Part shown: piece after piece, positions 14,666-23,721 of the stretch
Layout of the letters: every line of letters starts with the position of its first letter
Numbering within the stretch: the first letter of the stretch is position 1
NCBI GenBank assembly: GCA_958436175.1
Contig: CAUBJF010000003.1
Coordinates: 62,001-126,000 of the forward strand
DNA length: 64,000 nucleotides
Origin: an uncultured Muribaculaceae bacterium
GTDB lineage: Bacteria; Bacteroidota; Bacteroidia; Bacteroidales; Muribaculaceae
Direction: 5' to 3'
The notes under the pieces: model-generated
Told to the model about the DNA's origin: nothing
The model's database searches: none
What the model saw: only the letters and a program-made list of their open reading frames with translations
Position numbers and translations under genes: made by a program

Positions 14666-17028
14666 AGTACTACGATTTTTTTAGTGTATATCAGTTCGTT
14701 ATTACGACGTATTCCGACTGCTAAGATATCATTTTTCACAACATCTTGCAAGTAAAAAGAAGAAATAGTTGTATCTATCTCATCGTTCAGGATTGCTTGA
14801 GCGATGCCTCCTCTTAGTCGAATCACTTCTATATTGACATTCCCCCATTCCTCTTCGTCACACTGTATCTCGATATTAAGATTTTTTCCGTCATATTCGC
14901 ATGATTTTACTAGAAATTTTTTTACGGGAGTTTCGCTGTCGGTTGAAAATTCACTGAACCAACCGCAGAGTGGAGCAGCGCCGGCTAATGTCGCTGTTAT
15001 ATAGACGTTATCTGGGTCGTTTGTAGTAAATGAAGCTGTCTTTGCGAATGTTCGCTGATTATCTCCAGTTACTTTATCATAGAAAGTGATTATTGCCGGT
15101 TTCCCTTTCATGGATACCTTGACAGATGCATCTTTATATGAAATAGTGGCTAAATCCTTAACATTTGTTTTAGTATCCCAGAATATATTTATTGAAGGAT
15201 CTCCAAGTATTATGAATCGCTCCAGTTCAAGACGGGACCATGTAGGGAACATAGGTTTGTCTTCTTTGGAAATCATTAAGTTAAAGCCATTCAACAGTCC
15301 TTCGCCAAGAGGTAGTGAAATATATTCATTAGGAGACCAATCTGGTTTGGCAAATTCAACATCCCAATTGTATGTAAGTCCCATTGAGGGCCATATGCTA
15401 TTATAAATCCCTACACCTATTTCATAGTTATGCGGAGAAAAACTTACATTGGTTGCAGCGAGAATAGTAGAGCATCCATAATCTTTTAAGAACAGCAAGT
15501 TTGTTGCTATGCTTTTAGGATTTGTGTAATCTCCGGTATGACAAGACATACTGAGAATAATCGGATGGACTTTATTGTTTAGTCTATCTATGTCATTTAC
15601 ATCAAACCAAGGGAAAGCCCAGGCAGAATCGGTTCCGTGAGTGTTGAAAAGCATAAAATGTGCATCCCCGTTAATCGTTGAGATTATATCTTCTTTGCTT
15701 GAGTTCCAGTTGAAATTCGGTTTCTTGAGATAATCAGGGATTGGACTATTGTCAAACCAATATTTCGGATTGACATTATCTTCACAATAATAAATTCTTC
15801 GAGAATTATCGAATGCGTTAGATATCGTTCTGTAAACGATATCAGTTTGAAAGATAAATCTGTGATTGTCTTCTCTTTCCAGGCTTTTCATATAGGGTTG
15901 GAAGAAACTAATGGCGCTGAAATGAGAGTCGTTATTCCGTGGATTAGGATTCTTTTCGTAGGCAATTATTTTGGAAATAGCATTATCTGCCTGTTCGTTA
16001 GTGCTTGCCGGTATTCGACCATACTGCAAGTCGGGGAGATAATCGTTCCTGCCATCGAGACAAGCATAATAAAAATCGCTTTTTTTCTTTTTATCGTACG
16101 ATGTCTTGTTAGGTATTTGGATATTGTCTCCTATGAGGAGAAAATATCTGGCATGATTATTATCTGTGTACCAATTGTTAATTGCTTCAAAGACTTCGTC
16201 TTCTGTCCACTGTACCTTGTTCCTGAGCTCGACATCGTATCCTTGCATTTTTTTCCATTCGGCAAGTTTATTGACAGAGCTTAGAAGAGAATTTGTGGTT
16301 ATAATCATGAAGCCTTCCTTCATGTTAAATGTTAACTCAGGTCTAAAGGAGTGTTGATTATTAATAGCATCCTTATCATAGAGTCCATTTGATTCGCGGG
16401 CTATATTGTTGTCAGTTAAAGCGGAGATACTTTCGGCAGTATCTTCTAATAATTTGAAAGAAATCGTCTTGGCAATAGTCGTTTTGCCTACTGTCGAATC
16501 ATATTTGGTAGGAGAAACAGTAAAATACAAGAAATGGTTTCCTCGATAGCATTGCAAGGTGTCGAGTTCCACGAAGTTGTCTGGGTATATTCCGGAAGAA
16601 GATGCTTGAAATGGAAGATCTTCAGAGATATTTTTATCTGCAGTAAGGGGTTCTGTGGCATTTATGATACGGAGGTCATAGACAGAAGATTCTGTGCTGA
16701 TCATGGAGAGAGAGTACTGTGCAGGATAAGGCAAAAGTATTCTGTCGTTACGCTGTGGTACTTCTGGCAGTCCAGATACCCGGTTATTACCGAAACCATC
16801 TATCAAGCAGTGGTAGCAGCCGGTATTAGATTCGTCTTCAACTAACCCTATCCCATGAAAAGTGTAGGTTATTATAAAACCATTGTCGATGGTGTCGCAA
16901 CTTACTTCGTAAGAAGGAAGTTGCTCTGTAGTTTCGAATTGTCTTGTTTCGAGATTCAGGACCGTATAGCCTTCGGCTACTATGGTACAGCAGAGGAAGG
17001 AGAGAAGAAGGAATAGATACTTTTTCAT
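14662..17028 (-). CDS. gingipain-type C25 cysteine protease, secreted (788 aa)
   Basis: Clan CD cysteine protease with the order seen in gingipains: signal peptide (1-20), propeptide-like region with a PEVPQRNDRILLP segment (88-100), and catalytic domain from about 235. The catalytic pair is visible as FNTHGTDSAWAF (His464) and LSMSCHTGDYT (Cys496), with the family segments YFLLIGD and QYGRIPASTNEQADNAISKI upstream. An Ig-like C-terminal region follows. I see no RgpB-like adhesin repeats. It is preceded 36 bp upstream by a small DUF3244-like gene and overlaps the leucine-rich gene. Specificity (Arg, Lys or other) cannot be read from this sequence with confidence. Confidence 0.85.
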   Translation of the reverse strand: MKKYLFLLLSFLCCTIVAEGYTVLNLETRQFETTEQLPSYEVSCDTIDNGFIITYTFHGIGLVEDESNTGCYHCLIDGFGNNRVSGLPEVPQRNDRILLPYPAQYSLSMISTESSVYDLRIINATEPLTADKNISEDLPFQASSSGIYPDNFVELDTLQCYRGNHFLYFTVSPTKYDSTVGKTTIAKTISFKLLEDTAESISALTDNNIARESNGLYDKDAINNQHSFRPELTFNMKEGFMIITTNSLLSSVNKLAEWKKMQGYDVELRNKVQWTEDEVFEAINNWYTDNNHARYFLLIGDNIQIPNKTSYDKKKKSDFYYACLDGRNDYLPDLQYGRIPASTNEQADNAISKIIAYEKNPNPRNNDSHFSAISFFQPYMKSLEREDNHRFIFQTDIVYRTISNAFDNSRRIYYCEDNVNPKYWFDNSPIPDYLKKPNFNWNSSKEDIISTINGDAHFMLFNTHGTDSAWAFPWFDVNDIDRLNNKVHPIILSMSCHTGDYTNPKSIATNLLFLKDYGCSTILAATNVSFSPHNYEIGVGIYNSIWPSMGLTYNWDVEFAKPDWSPNEYISLPLGEGLLNGFNLMISKEDKPMFPTWSRLELERFIILGDPSINIFWDTKTNVKDLATISYKDASVKVSMKGKPAIITFYDKVTGDNQRTFAKTASFTTNDPDNVYITATLAGAAPLCGWFSEFSTDSETPVKKFLVKSCEYDGKNLNIEIQCDEEEWGNVNIEVIRLRGGIAQAILNDEIDTTISSFYLQDVVKNDILAVGIRRNNELIYTKKIVVL

Positions 17029-17064
17029 CGTAACGGTATTAGAGAGTTATATAATTGGGGATTG

Positions 17065-17445
17065 TTAATCGAAGAATATTTGGCCAAAATAATCTTGATT
17101 GTCGGGAGTTGTGCAAATCACGTTGAAAAGTCCATGCCAATTTGATACATCTACGACGTTATCGTCTGCAGTGACACAATCTAAGTAATAATAGAATTGA
17201 TCTATTTCAAGGCTTACAGACACGAATTCAAGATTATCCGACAGATATACGATAAGGTTGCCATCGCTGTATTCGCATTCGATGATGTATTGGGATGGGC
17301 TACTTGGTTTGTTCCCATATTTATTGAGATGCAATACTATTCGATTATCTCCGGATTCATTACTAAATGTTTCTGCCATGCTACGAGGAGACATTAACGG
17401 TAGAAAGCAGATAAGAAGTAATAAAAGGCTCTTTAATTTATTCAT
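17065..17445 (-). CDS. small secreted DUF3244-like protein next to the C25 protease
   Basis: About 126 residues. The signal peptide ends near SMAET. The rest is all-beta: DGNLIVYLSDNLEFVSVSLEI, then a strand pair ending YFGQIFFD, the pattern of DUF3244 proteins, which often sit beside secreted cysteine proteases in Bacteroidales. Seven codons upstream of the chosen ATG (17445) are open but hold no useful signal; MNKLKSLLLLL starts the signal peptide. By analogy with protease-propeptide and protease-inhibitor pairs it could be a chaperone or inhibitor of the downstream enzyme. That role is inferred from position only. Confidence 0.65.
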   Translation of the reverse strand: MNKLKSLLLLLICFLPLMSPRSMAETFSNESGDNRIVLHLNKYGNKPSSPSQYIIECEYSDGNLIVYLSDNLEFVSVSLEIDQFYYYLDCVTADDNVVDVSNWHGLFNVICTTPDNQDYFGQIFFD

Positions 17446-17467
17446 GATATTAGAATTTGAACTCATG

Positions 17468-17475
17468 CAAAGATA
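17468..17475 (-). promoter_or_regulatory. -7 element (TATCTTTG) of the C25 protease operon
   Basis: The minus strand reads TATCTTTG, matching TAnnTTTG, 22 bp before the start at 17445. No clear TTTG at -33. The remainder of 17476-17680 is AT-rich and shows nothing else that I can name. Confidence 0.55.
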
Positions 17476-17680
17476 AGCTCAAATAAAAAACGAAGGAAAT
17501 TTTATGCTTTTTTTTGCTTGGCAATCGAGATTTGTAAAAGGCTGATGTTTAGCCAAGTACTACTGTCTGAAAATCATTCTGTTGGCTGCTTAGTTTAAGC
17601 TGTGTTTAAACCGCTTATAATCAATGCGAAATAATCAGTCTTGGGACAAGAAATAATAGATGTGGCTGGCTGCCAATCTC

Positions 17681-19372
17681 TTAGCTGAAAAAATGGAGGT
17701 AGGGTACTCGTTTTTGTTCGTCGAGAGTTTTGATTTTGTCTTTGAGATGCCGGCGCATATCCCATACCATGCTTGGTTTTTCTTTGTTTAAAAACAGGGC
17801 TATAGCACCATCTGAGAAACCTAAAACGGAAAAGAGGAAGAGCTTGCGGTAGGTATAATTTAGCGAGGGCAGATCCTCCTTAAAGTTCGTCATAAGATTC
17901 GAACAGTGAGAATCGATCATGTTCTCCATCTCTGTTATGATTTCGGGGTCATTTCTCATCTTGGCAACGAGACTGTTTACGTTCCTTGAGATCTTCTGTG
18001 AAGCTTTGAGGTTCGATTCAAATATCATCCGGCACATTTCGTCGAACATCTGGTATCGTGCAGATAGAAGCTCGAAGACAGACTTTCGGGCTTTATCGAA
18101 CTCCAAACTTTTTAATAGATATTCGGACTGGCTTTCTGCAAGCTCTTTTTCTCTCAACTCTAAGGCCGTTTCGCTCTTTGTCAAAGCATCACTTAGATTC
18201 TGTGCGATAAGGACATTGTTTTCAATCTCGAGTTGCTTCCTATTTCTATAGAGCCGAAAGTACAGGCAGAGCATGAGTAATAATATAAAGCTGAATGAAC
18301 TTATGATTATCAAGAGACGGCGAGAGAAATCTCTTTCGGCTTCTGCTTTGGCTTTGCTCATTCTGGAATAATCCACGATTGAACTTGTCATGTCCTGACT
18401 TATTCTTTGGTTGAATCTCGAATTTGTCAGGCTGTCTGTTATTTCTAAGTTCTCCAAGGCTTTATCTAACATGCCAAGGTTCTTATATATGTTATAATTG
18501 ACGAGACTGTACAGAGAAGGATCCTCTTCTCTCGTATTCTTTATTAAACCAAGTGCTTTCGAGGGGTCGTTTGTTTCCGTATATGCAAGAGCAAGGTACA
18601 TCGAATCAACAGAATCTGCAAGCCCCTGTTCGATGAGCTCTTTAATAATTGATATAACGTCGTTGTATCTCTTATCAATTGCATATCTGATGGCTAATGT
18701 TTGTTTTGAAGAATGCAATAAATACAGATCTTCATATTTCATTGCAGAATCTATAACAGCCTCGCAAATGTGATAGAAATCTTTGTTGTCATTATTTCCT
18801 AAAGAAACCGCATAGTCAAGAATTGCATAGTTGATATGGGGTTGTCTGCCGCTTTGGAGAAAATATTCGTATTCTTTTCTGGCGTATTTCAGTTCTTCGA
18901 GGCTGTTGTACGACTTATTATATGAATCAGATAACCCACGACATGACATAGCCTTCCAGAATGGATCATCTGATTGAGTGGCTAAGTCGAGGGTCTTGAA
19001 AAAATAGTAGCAGCTCTTGGCATAATCGTTGTCGAGGTATCGGACACGCCCCTTATAATATTGGGCGAGGGTATTGTGGTAAAGGTCGTCGGTATTCTCG
19101 AAATAGTCCGTTGCTATGTCCACGAGGGAATCGGTGTAGCTGTAATCGTAGATTTTGTCCATCGCCCTGACTGTCAGGAGGGCATGGAGAGCCTGGTCGT
19201 GATGAGACAACGACACGCCGTCGATGGCATTAAGTTCGAAAAGAACGGAATCTGGATTGATATCCATTGCATCCTCGAGCTGCAACAATTTATCGACTTG
19301 CTTATTCGAGCAGCTCGACAGTATCACGGTCGCCACGGCAAGAAAGAGAAGAGTATATAAAGAAATTTTCAT
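17681..19372 (-). CDS. TPR lipoprotein with membrane helix and C-terminal HTH-like domain (putative regulator)
   Basis: A lipobox (LSSCS, Cys about 21) implies a lipid-anchored N-terminus outside the inner membrane. A long helical region with TPR-like repeats follows (about 50-330), then a strong membrane helix (about 349-371, LLIIISSFSFILLLMLCLYF), a coiled coil, and a C-terminal basic helical domain (LNYTYRKLFLFSVLGFSDGAIALFL). This layout matches the Bacteroidetes TPR transmembrane regulators whose C-terminal domain resembles a helix-turn-helix. It is transcribed in the same direction as the C25 operon, which begins 215 bp downstream, and may sense an external signal for it. Target unknown. 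Confidence 0.75.
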   Translation of the reverse strand: MKISLYTLLFLAVATVILSSCSNKQVDKLLQLEDAMDINPDSVLFELNAIDGVSLSHHDQALHALLTVRAMDKIYDYSYTDSLVDIATDYFENTDDLYHNTLAQYYKGRVRYLDNDYAKSCYYFFKTLDLATQSDDPFWKAMSCRGLSDSYNKSYNSLEELKYARKEYEYFLQSGRQPHINYAILDYAVSLGNNDNKDFYHICEAVIDSAMKYEDLYLLHSSKQTLAIRYAIDKRYNDVISIIKELIEQGLADSVDSMYLALAYTETNDPSKALGLIKNTREEDPSLYSLVNYNIYKNLGMLDKALENLEITDSLTNSRFNQRISQDMTSSIVDYSRMSKAKAEAERDFSRRLLIIISSFSFILLLMLCLYFRLYRNRKQLEIENNVLIAQNLSDALTKSETALELREKELAESQSEYLLKSLEFDKARKSVFELLSARYQMFDEMCRMIFESNLKASQKISRNVNSLVAKMRNDPEIITEMENMIDSHCSNLMTNFKEDLPSLNYTYRKLFLFSVLGFSDGAIALFLNKEKPSMVWDMRRHLKDKIKTLDEQKRVPYLHFFS

Positions 19373-19389
19373 TTGATAGCCCTATAATG

Positions 19390-19422
19390 CAAAGATACGA
19401 ATATGTCGAGCAAAAAAACAAA
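19390..19422 (-). promoter_or_regulatory. complete Bacteroidetes promoter of the TPR regulator gene
   Basis: The minus strand reads TTTG at 19422-19419, 21 bp spacer, then TATCTTTG at 19397-19390. Both boxes match the consensus (TTTG, 19-21 bp, TAnnTTTG). The start codon is 17 bp further. Confidence 0.8.
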
Positions 19423-19510
19423 TGAATTTTCAATATCATTGGTGGATATTTAGTTTTTATCTCATAGTTTAGGCTGGCCTGAGTGATATCCCTCTAATTT
19501 GTATTAGGGC

Positions 19511-19541
19511 TTTGATAAGAAATATCTATGCTATATCTTTG
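19511..19541 (+). promoter_or_regulatory. complete Bacteroidetes promoter of the disrupted lipoprotein gene
   Basis: TTTG at 19511-19514, 19 bp spacer, TATCTTTG at 19534-19541: both consensus boxes at consensus spacing, 25 bp before the ATG at 19567. The promoter is intact although the gene has an in-frame stop. Confidence 0.8.
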
Positions 19542-19566
19542 TGGGCGATAATAATTTAATCGGTAG

Positions 19567-19995
19567 ATGATGAGAAAGACCTTGTATTTAATGGCTGTGT
19601 TGCTGATGCTCGTGCTTTTTTACGGATGCAACAAGGGCGATTATGTTTTTGACTACATGAAGATAAAAGGCACTTGGAAAAGGACTTTGCCGGAGTCTTA
19701 CAGTCATAATGTCTACTATACGTTCAATATAACTGATGGCTCGAGATTTCCTGCCGGTACTCTTCTACAGACATCAGTGAGGAAAGAAAGCGGCGAAGTT
19801 AAGAAGGAATCTGCCCGGTGGGTTATTTCCACTGATGAGGATGCGAAATATAAGTGCGAATTAATCATCTATAAATCGCAGAATATAACATAGACTGTAA
19901 CTGAGCAGACCGACATGATGCTGAAGGTGCATAGCAAAAGGGATACTCCGGCCGATATGGAGTTTGTCCGCTACTCAGGCGCAGTTCCGGAGTGA
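19567..19995 (+). pseudogene. small lipoprotein gene interrupted by an in-frame TAG (lipocalin-like)
   Basis: The frame opens with a lipoprotein signal (lipobox LFYGC, Cys about 21) and a short beta-rich domain. It stops at TAG (19891-19893) after 108 residues. Beyond the TAG the same frame continues for 33 codons to a TGA at 19993-19995, with sensible content (TVTEQTDMMLKVHSK ... MEFVRYSG). That looks like the final strands expected for a lipocalin-like lipoprotein, whose members end with a T.T.LTD..M.L pattern. A recent nonsense mutation (or an error in the base call) best explains this. Its intact promoter suggests recent loss. A functional shorter 108-aa form is possible. The stop lies 4 bp from the convergent FocA gene. 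Confidence 0.7.
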
Positions 19996-19999
19996 ACCG

Positions 20000-20791
20000 C
20001 TATGCTTTGCGGTGACGGTAATAGAGCAGTCCGCCTACGAATACAGCACCTCCGACGATGTTGCCGATAGTGGCCGGCAGAATATTGACCGTCATCATGT
20101 CGGCGATACTCAGCGGGGCACCCTGCATCATTGCAAGGGGGAGGAAGAACATATTGGCCACGCAGTGCTCATATCCGAGTGCCACGAAGGCAAGTACCGG
20201 AATCTCGCAGGCAAGCAGTTTCTCGCCGAGACGACGGCCGCTGAGAGCCAGCCATACTGCCAGGCAGACGCACCAGTTGGCTCCTATGCCCTTGAGAAAT
20301 ACTACTCCGAACGATGCGGAGGTCTTGGCAGTGCAGATGCCGGCAACTGCTGCGGAATATGTGCCGGAAGAGGTCAGGCCGGGAAGATAGACGAGGAAAT
20401 AGGCAAAAGCCAGTGCTCCGGCGAAGTTGCCGAGCCACACTATGAGCCAGTTTTTCAGAACGTCGAGGACGGAGAGCTCACGGCGTATCATCGGCGGTAC
20501 CAGGAGCGCATTGTTGCCCGTGAAAAGGTCTGCGCCGAGAACTACTACGAGCATGAGTCCCACAGGGAAGACCAGGCCGCTCATGAAGCGCTGAAGGCCG
20601 GGATTAGTCGCGCTTATTTCGGGGAATCCGAAGCCGACGATGATAGAAAGTACGCCTCCAAGGGCTATGAAAGCGCCAGCGAGGAAACTGCCGACAGCAA
20701 GACGGCAAAAAGGAACCGTCGCCTTGGACTTACCGGCGACGGAGGCTGTCTCGAGTGTTTCGTAAGGTGTGTGTACCGGCATGGCTGTCAA
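20000..20791 (-). CDS. formate/nitrite transporter family protein (FocA/NirC)
   Basis: Inner-membrane pentameric channel family moving formate, nitrite or related small anions. Six hydrophobic segments are visible, with family motifs GADLFTGNN, KTSASFGVVFLKGIGANWCVCLAVW (the KxxxxxxxxFxxGIxxNxxV frame), GYEHCVANMFFLP (pore His) and NILPATIGNIVGGA. Length (263 aa) is standard. The start overlaps the Spy-like gene's stop by ATGA (20788-20791). In anaerobes formate export is the usual role. Placement at the end of an ECF sigma operon suggests stress-linked expression; inference. Confidence 0.88.
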   Translation of the reverse strand: MTAMPVHTPYETLETASVAGKSKATVPFCRLAVGSFLAGAFIALGGVLSIIVGFGFPEISATNPGLQRFMSGLVFPVGLMLVVVLGADLFTGNNALLVPPMIRRELSVLDVLKNWLIVWLGNFAGALAFAYFLVYLPGLTSSGTYSAAVAGICTAKTSASFGVVFLKGIGANWCVCLAVWLALSGRRLGEKLLACEIPVLAFVALGYEHCVANMFFLPLAMMQGAPLSIADMMTVNILPATIGNIVGGAVFVGGLLYYRHRKA

Positions 20792-21282
20792 CGGGAGCGA
20801 GATTCTTCTCCGGCACGTTCGCGGCTGAATTTGCGATGATGGCGGACGAGCGACTGTGTGAATTTTTTCTCAGTGTTCCGTAGGCTGATAAGCTGCCGGG
20901 GTGTCAGTAGTTCTTTGAACCGTGAGAAGTATTCGTTCTCAATCTGTGCTTCTTTGAGTTTCTGGGAGTAGACGGCTTCTGCTGCGGCTTCGACCTGGAT
21001 GTCGGGGATGGCTTCGTCGGAAGCTATGCTCTGTTCGAGTTCGCGAGTCTCGTTGCCGAGAGCGATGATGCGGTCCTCCATTTCGTCGTAGATGGGGAAG
21101 AAGGCGTTCTGCTGCTCTTTGGAAAGTTTAAGCTCTTTTGCCAGGAAGTCGTGCTTGTATTCCCTGATCTGGGTTATGTAGCGGTTGCGGTCGTTATCTG
21201 AAATCTGCTGTGCTGCCAGAGGAGCAAAAGATGCTGCTAAGAAAGCGACGCAGGCAATGAGGATTTTTATGTTTGGGTTCAT
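20788..21282 (-). CDS. Spy/CpxP-like periplasmic protein (164 aa)
   Basis: A signal peptide (1-24, ending LAAQ) precedes an all-helical basic protein with the LTxxQ-like repeats KLSKEQQNAFFPIYDEME and LLTPRQLISLRNTEKKF, typical of the Spy/CpxP fold. The basic tail is rich in Arg. In Bacteroidales such genes commonly follow an ECF sigma factor and its putative membrane regulator, as here. It would act as a periplasmic chaperone or envelope-stress sensor. Confidence 0.75.
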   Translation of the reverse strand: MNPNIKILIACVAFLAASFAPLAAQQISDNDRNRYITQIREYKHDFLAKELKLSKEQQNAFFPIYDEMEDRIIALGNETRELEQSIASDEAIPDIQVEAAAEAVYSQKLKEAQIENEYFSRFKELLTPRQLISLRNTEKKFTQSLVRHHRKFSRERAGEESRSR

Positions 21283-21303
21283 ATCGTGCTTGAATGATGG
21301 CGT

Positions 21304-21726
21304 TTATTGGAAGCTGATGGAGTCGGTCGGTATGCTGTCTTCCATCATTTCGTCCATTATATCCCAGTCGTCGAGATCGTCGTAGATGTAGTCGTAGACA
21401 AAGTCATCGTTGCTCAGGGCCTCGGCAAGGATAGGATTTGAGTCCATAGGCTTGAGGCGGCCGTCGCCGGAGAGCATCGTGAACATATGCAGCATCAGCC
21501 ATATGCCGGCAAACATGGCTGCCATGTAGACATATGGGCGGACAGTGGCCCATAAACCACGTTTCACGACTTCGGGAGCCTTCTCGGCTTCACGCTCGGG
21601 AAGGATGGAGGCCATATGGTCGGCGAACGATTCGAAATAGCCATCGGGCACGCCAAGTCCGGCCGACGGTCGGGCTAAGCCTGCGCGCCGCGCCTTTTCA
21701 AGTATGGATTCGTGTTCGGTTGCCAT
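21304..21726 (-). CDS. putative membrane anti-sigma factor partner (140 aa)
   Basis: A cytosolic N-terminus contains VPDGYFESFADHMASILPE, a short motif that recurs in Bacteroidales proteins encoded directly after ECF sigma genes. A single membrane helix follows (about 66-86), then an acidic, disordered C-terminal tail (DDLDDWDIMDEMMEDS). The gene lies 48 bp after the sigma factor and 21 bp before the Spy-like gene. Role as anti-sigma factor is inferred from position and layout; no classical zinc-binding anti-sigma motif is seen. Confidence 0.65.
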   Translation of the reverse strand: MATEHESILEKARRAGLARPSAGLGVPDGYFESFADHMASILPEREAEKAPEVVKRGLWATVRPYVYMAAMFAGIWLMLHMFTMLSGDGRLKPMDSNPILAEALSNDDFVYDYIYDDLDDWDIMDEMMEDSIPTDSISFQ

Positions 21727-21774
21727 TGTTTATTCCTTTTTCTTTGATATAAGACTAAAAGCCGTAGCTGTGGT

Positions 21775-22329
21775 TTAATCGTTGTTGTTGAAATATTGTT
21801 CGATTTTCTTCGTCGCCAGATGGTACGAGGCTTTGAGGGCTCCTACAGAGGTACCGAGGATTTCCGACATGTCCTCGTACTTCATGTCGTCGAAATATTT
21901 CATATTGAATACGATGCGTTGTTTTTCCGGAAGCGTCCCGATGGCTTTCTGTAGCTTTTGGGCGAGAGCGTCGCCGTCGAGACTTTCGTCGGCGGTCATT
22001 GTCGACATTACGGCGGCAGTATCATCGAGAGAGTCTGTTGCGCGTCGTTTTTCGCGGTCGAGGAAGGTTATGCTTTCGTTGATGGCGATTTTGTAGAGCC
22101 AGGTACTCAGTTTGGCATCTCCACGGAAGTTGTCGAGCGACATCCACGCTTTCATGAAGGTGTTCTGCAGGATGTCGTTGGCATCGTCGTGGTTCTGGAC
22201 GAGACGGCGTATCTGCCAGTAGAGGGGCTCGCTGTATGTCTTGATTACTTCCGTAAAAGCCCGACGGGCCGTTGCGGGGTCGCGAAGCCTCGTATTCAGG
22301 TCTTGGTTTTCGTCGGGTTTTGCTGACAT
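21775..22329 (-). CDS. ECF-type RNA polymerase sigma factor
   Basis: 184 residues with sigma region 2 (DANDILQNTFMKAWMSLDNFRGDAKLSTWLYKIAINE, core binding and -10 recognition) and region 4 (LPEKQRIVFNMKYFDDMKYEDMSEILGTSVGALKASYHLATKKI, -35 recognition). These are linked by an acidic loop. It heads the set sigma, putative anti-sigma, Spy-like, FocA-like. Probably an envelope-stress regulator that controls its own operon. Confidence 0.92.
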   Translation of the reverse strand: MSAKPDENQDLNTRLRDPATARRAFTEVIKTYSEPLYWQIRRLVQNHDDANDILQNTFMKAWMSLDNFRGDAKLSTWLYKIAINESITFLDREKRRATDSLDDTAAVMSTMTADESLDGDALAQKLQKAIGTLPEKQRIVFNMKYFDDMKYEDMSEILGTSVGALKASYHLATKKIEQYFNNND

Positions 22330-22340
22330 TGTGGTGTCTG

Positions 22341-23702
22341 TTAGTTTGTTGTGGTCGTTTGATTGTCGGTAGTGCCGGGCTTGTCGGATTTGGTTTTAGG
22401 TCGGCGTTTTCCTCTTGGCTTTTTCTTGTTTTCCTGAGGTTTCGGCTGCTTGTCGGAGGACTGTGACTGTCCGGCTTCGGGTTTTGCCGTTTTTTTTCTG
22501 TTGCGTTTAGGCTGGTTTTTGCCCGGACGGCCTTTCTTGCGTTCCGGCCGTTCGGGATGATATTCCGGGCCTGGTTCCATTCCTTCGGGCATCGGATTTT
22601 TGCGGACTTCGTAACCGAGGAAGCGTTCTATGAATCCGAAACGCTGCTGGTCGCGCTCGCTGACGAAGGTTACGGCCATACCGTCGGTGTTGGCACGCGC
22701 CGTACGCCCTACGCGGTGCACATAGTCCTCGGGCTCGCGTGGCACGTCGTAGTTCACCACCATGGTGATGTCGTCGATGTCTATGCCTCGCGCTATGATG
22801 TCGGTGGCGATCACGATGTCGATACGTCCGGAACGGAAACCAAGCATCACATCTTCGCGTGCTTTCTGGTCGAGGTCGGAGTGCATTTCTGCTGTCTTCC
22901 ATTTGGCCTTGCGCATGGCGTTCGACAGCTCTTTGACTTTCTGCTTCGACGAGGAGAAAACGATGACACGCTTGTTGTGCCCTTCGGCGAAGAGATGCTT
23001 CAGGAGGGCTTCTTTCTGCCCTTCGTGACAGATGTAGGCCGACTGGTCGATTTTGTCGGCCGGCCGCGACACGGCTATCTTGACTTCCTTGGGATCAGTG
23101 AGGATATTGGCGGCAAGCTGCTGTATTTTCTTGGGCATCGTTGCCGAGAACATCAGTGTCTGCCTTTTCTTGGGCAGCTCGGCGACGATGCGCATGATGT
23201 CGTCGTAGAAACCCATGTCGAGCATACGGTCGGCCTCGTCGAGGATAAAGAATTCGACGTTCGAGAGGTCGACATATCCCATCTTCATGTGAGCGAGCAG
23301 GCGGCCGGGAGTGGCGATGACCATATCGGCACCCTGGCGGAGGGCATGCTGCTGGCGGGAGAACTCCTTGCCGTCGTTGCCGCCGTGGATGGCAAGGCTG
23401 CTGACGGGGATGTAGTAGGAGAATCCTTCCATCTGGCGGTCGATCTGCTGTGCGAGTTCGTGGGTGGGGACCATCACTACGCATTTCACTGTCGGCGATG
23501 CCGGGGTGTCGGCGAGGAGGTCGATGACGGGCAGCAGATATGCAGCCGTCTTGCCTGTGCCGGTCTGGGCGCATGCTATCAGGTCGTTGCCCTCCAGGAT
23601 GAGGTCGATGCTCTGTTCCTGGATTGGAGTACATTCCTCGAAGCCCATGTCGTCGAGTGCATCGAGGATGTCGTCGCTCAGTGATAGTTCGTCGAATCGC
23701 AT
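22341..23702 (-). CDS. DEAD-box ATP-dependent RNA helicase (RhlE-like)
   Basis: Both RecA domains are complete: Q motif CTPIQEQSI, motif I AQTGTGKT, Ia PTHELAQQ, Ib TPGRLL, II ILDEADRML, III FSATMP, IV IVFSSSK, V ATDIIARGIDI, VI HRVGRTARA. After about residue 385 comes a basic, Lys/Arg/Pro/Gln-rich tail (KKGRPGKNQPKRNRKK and on), typical of RhlE and CsdA-type helicases and likely to bind RNA non-specifically. It helps ribosome assembly or RNA turnover in other bacteria. Stop is 11 bp before the sigma factor gene start. Confidence 0.93.
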   Translation of the reverse strand: MRFDELSLSDDILDALDDMGFEECTPIQEQSIDLILEGNDLIACAQTGTGKTAAYLLPVIDLLADTPASPTVKCVVMVPTHELAQQIDRQMEGFSYYIPVSSLAIHGGNDGKEFSRQQHALRQGADMVIATPGRLLAHMKMGYVDLSNVEFFILDEADRMLDMGFYDDIMRIVAELPKKRQTLMFSATMPKKIQQLAANILTDPKEVKIAVSRPADKIDQSAYICHEGQKEALLKHLFAEGHNKRVIVFSSSKQKVKELSNAMRKAKWKTAEMHSDLDQKAREDVMLGFRSGRIDIVIATDIIARGIDIDDITMVVNYDVPREPEDYVHRVGRTARANTDGMAVTFVSERDQQRFGFIERFLGYEVRKNPMPEGMEPGPEYHPERPERKKGRPGKNQPKRNRKKTAKPEAGQSQSSDKQPKPQENKKKPRGKRRPKTKSDKPGTTDNQTTTTN

Positions 23703-23721
23703 AGTGATGTCGTGTAGCGGT

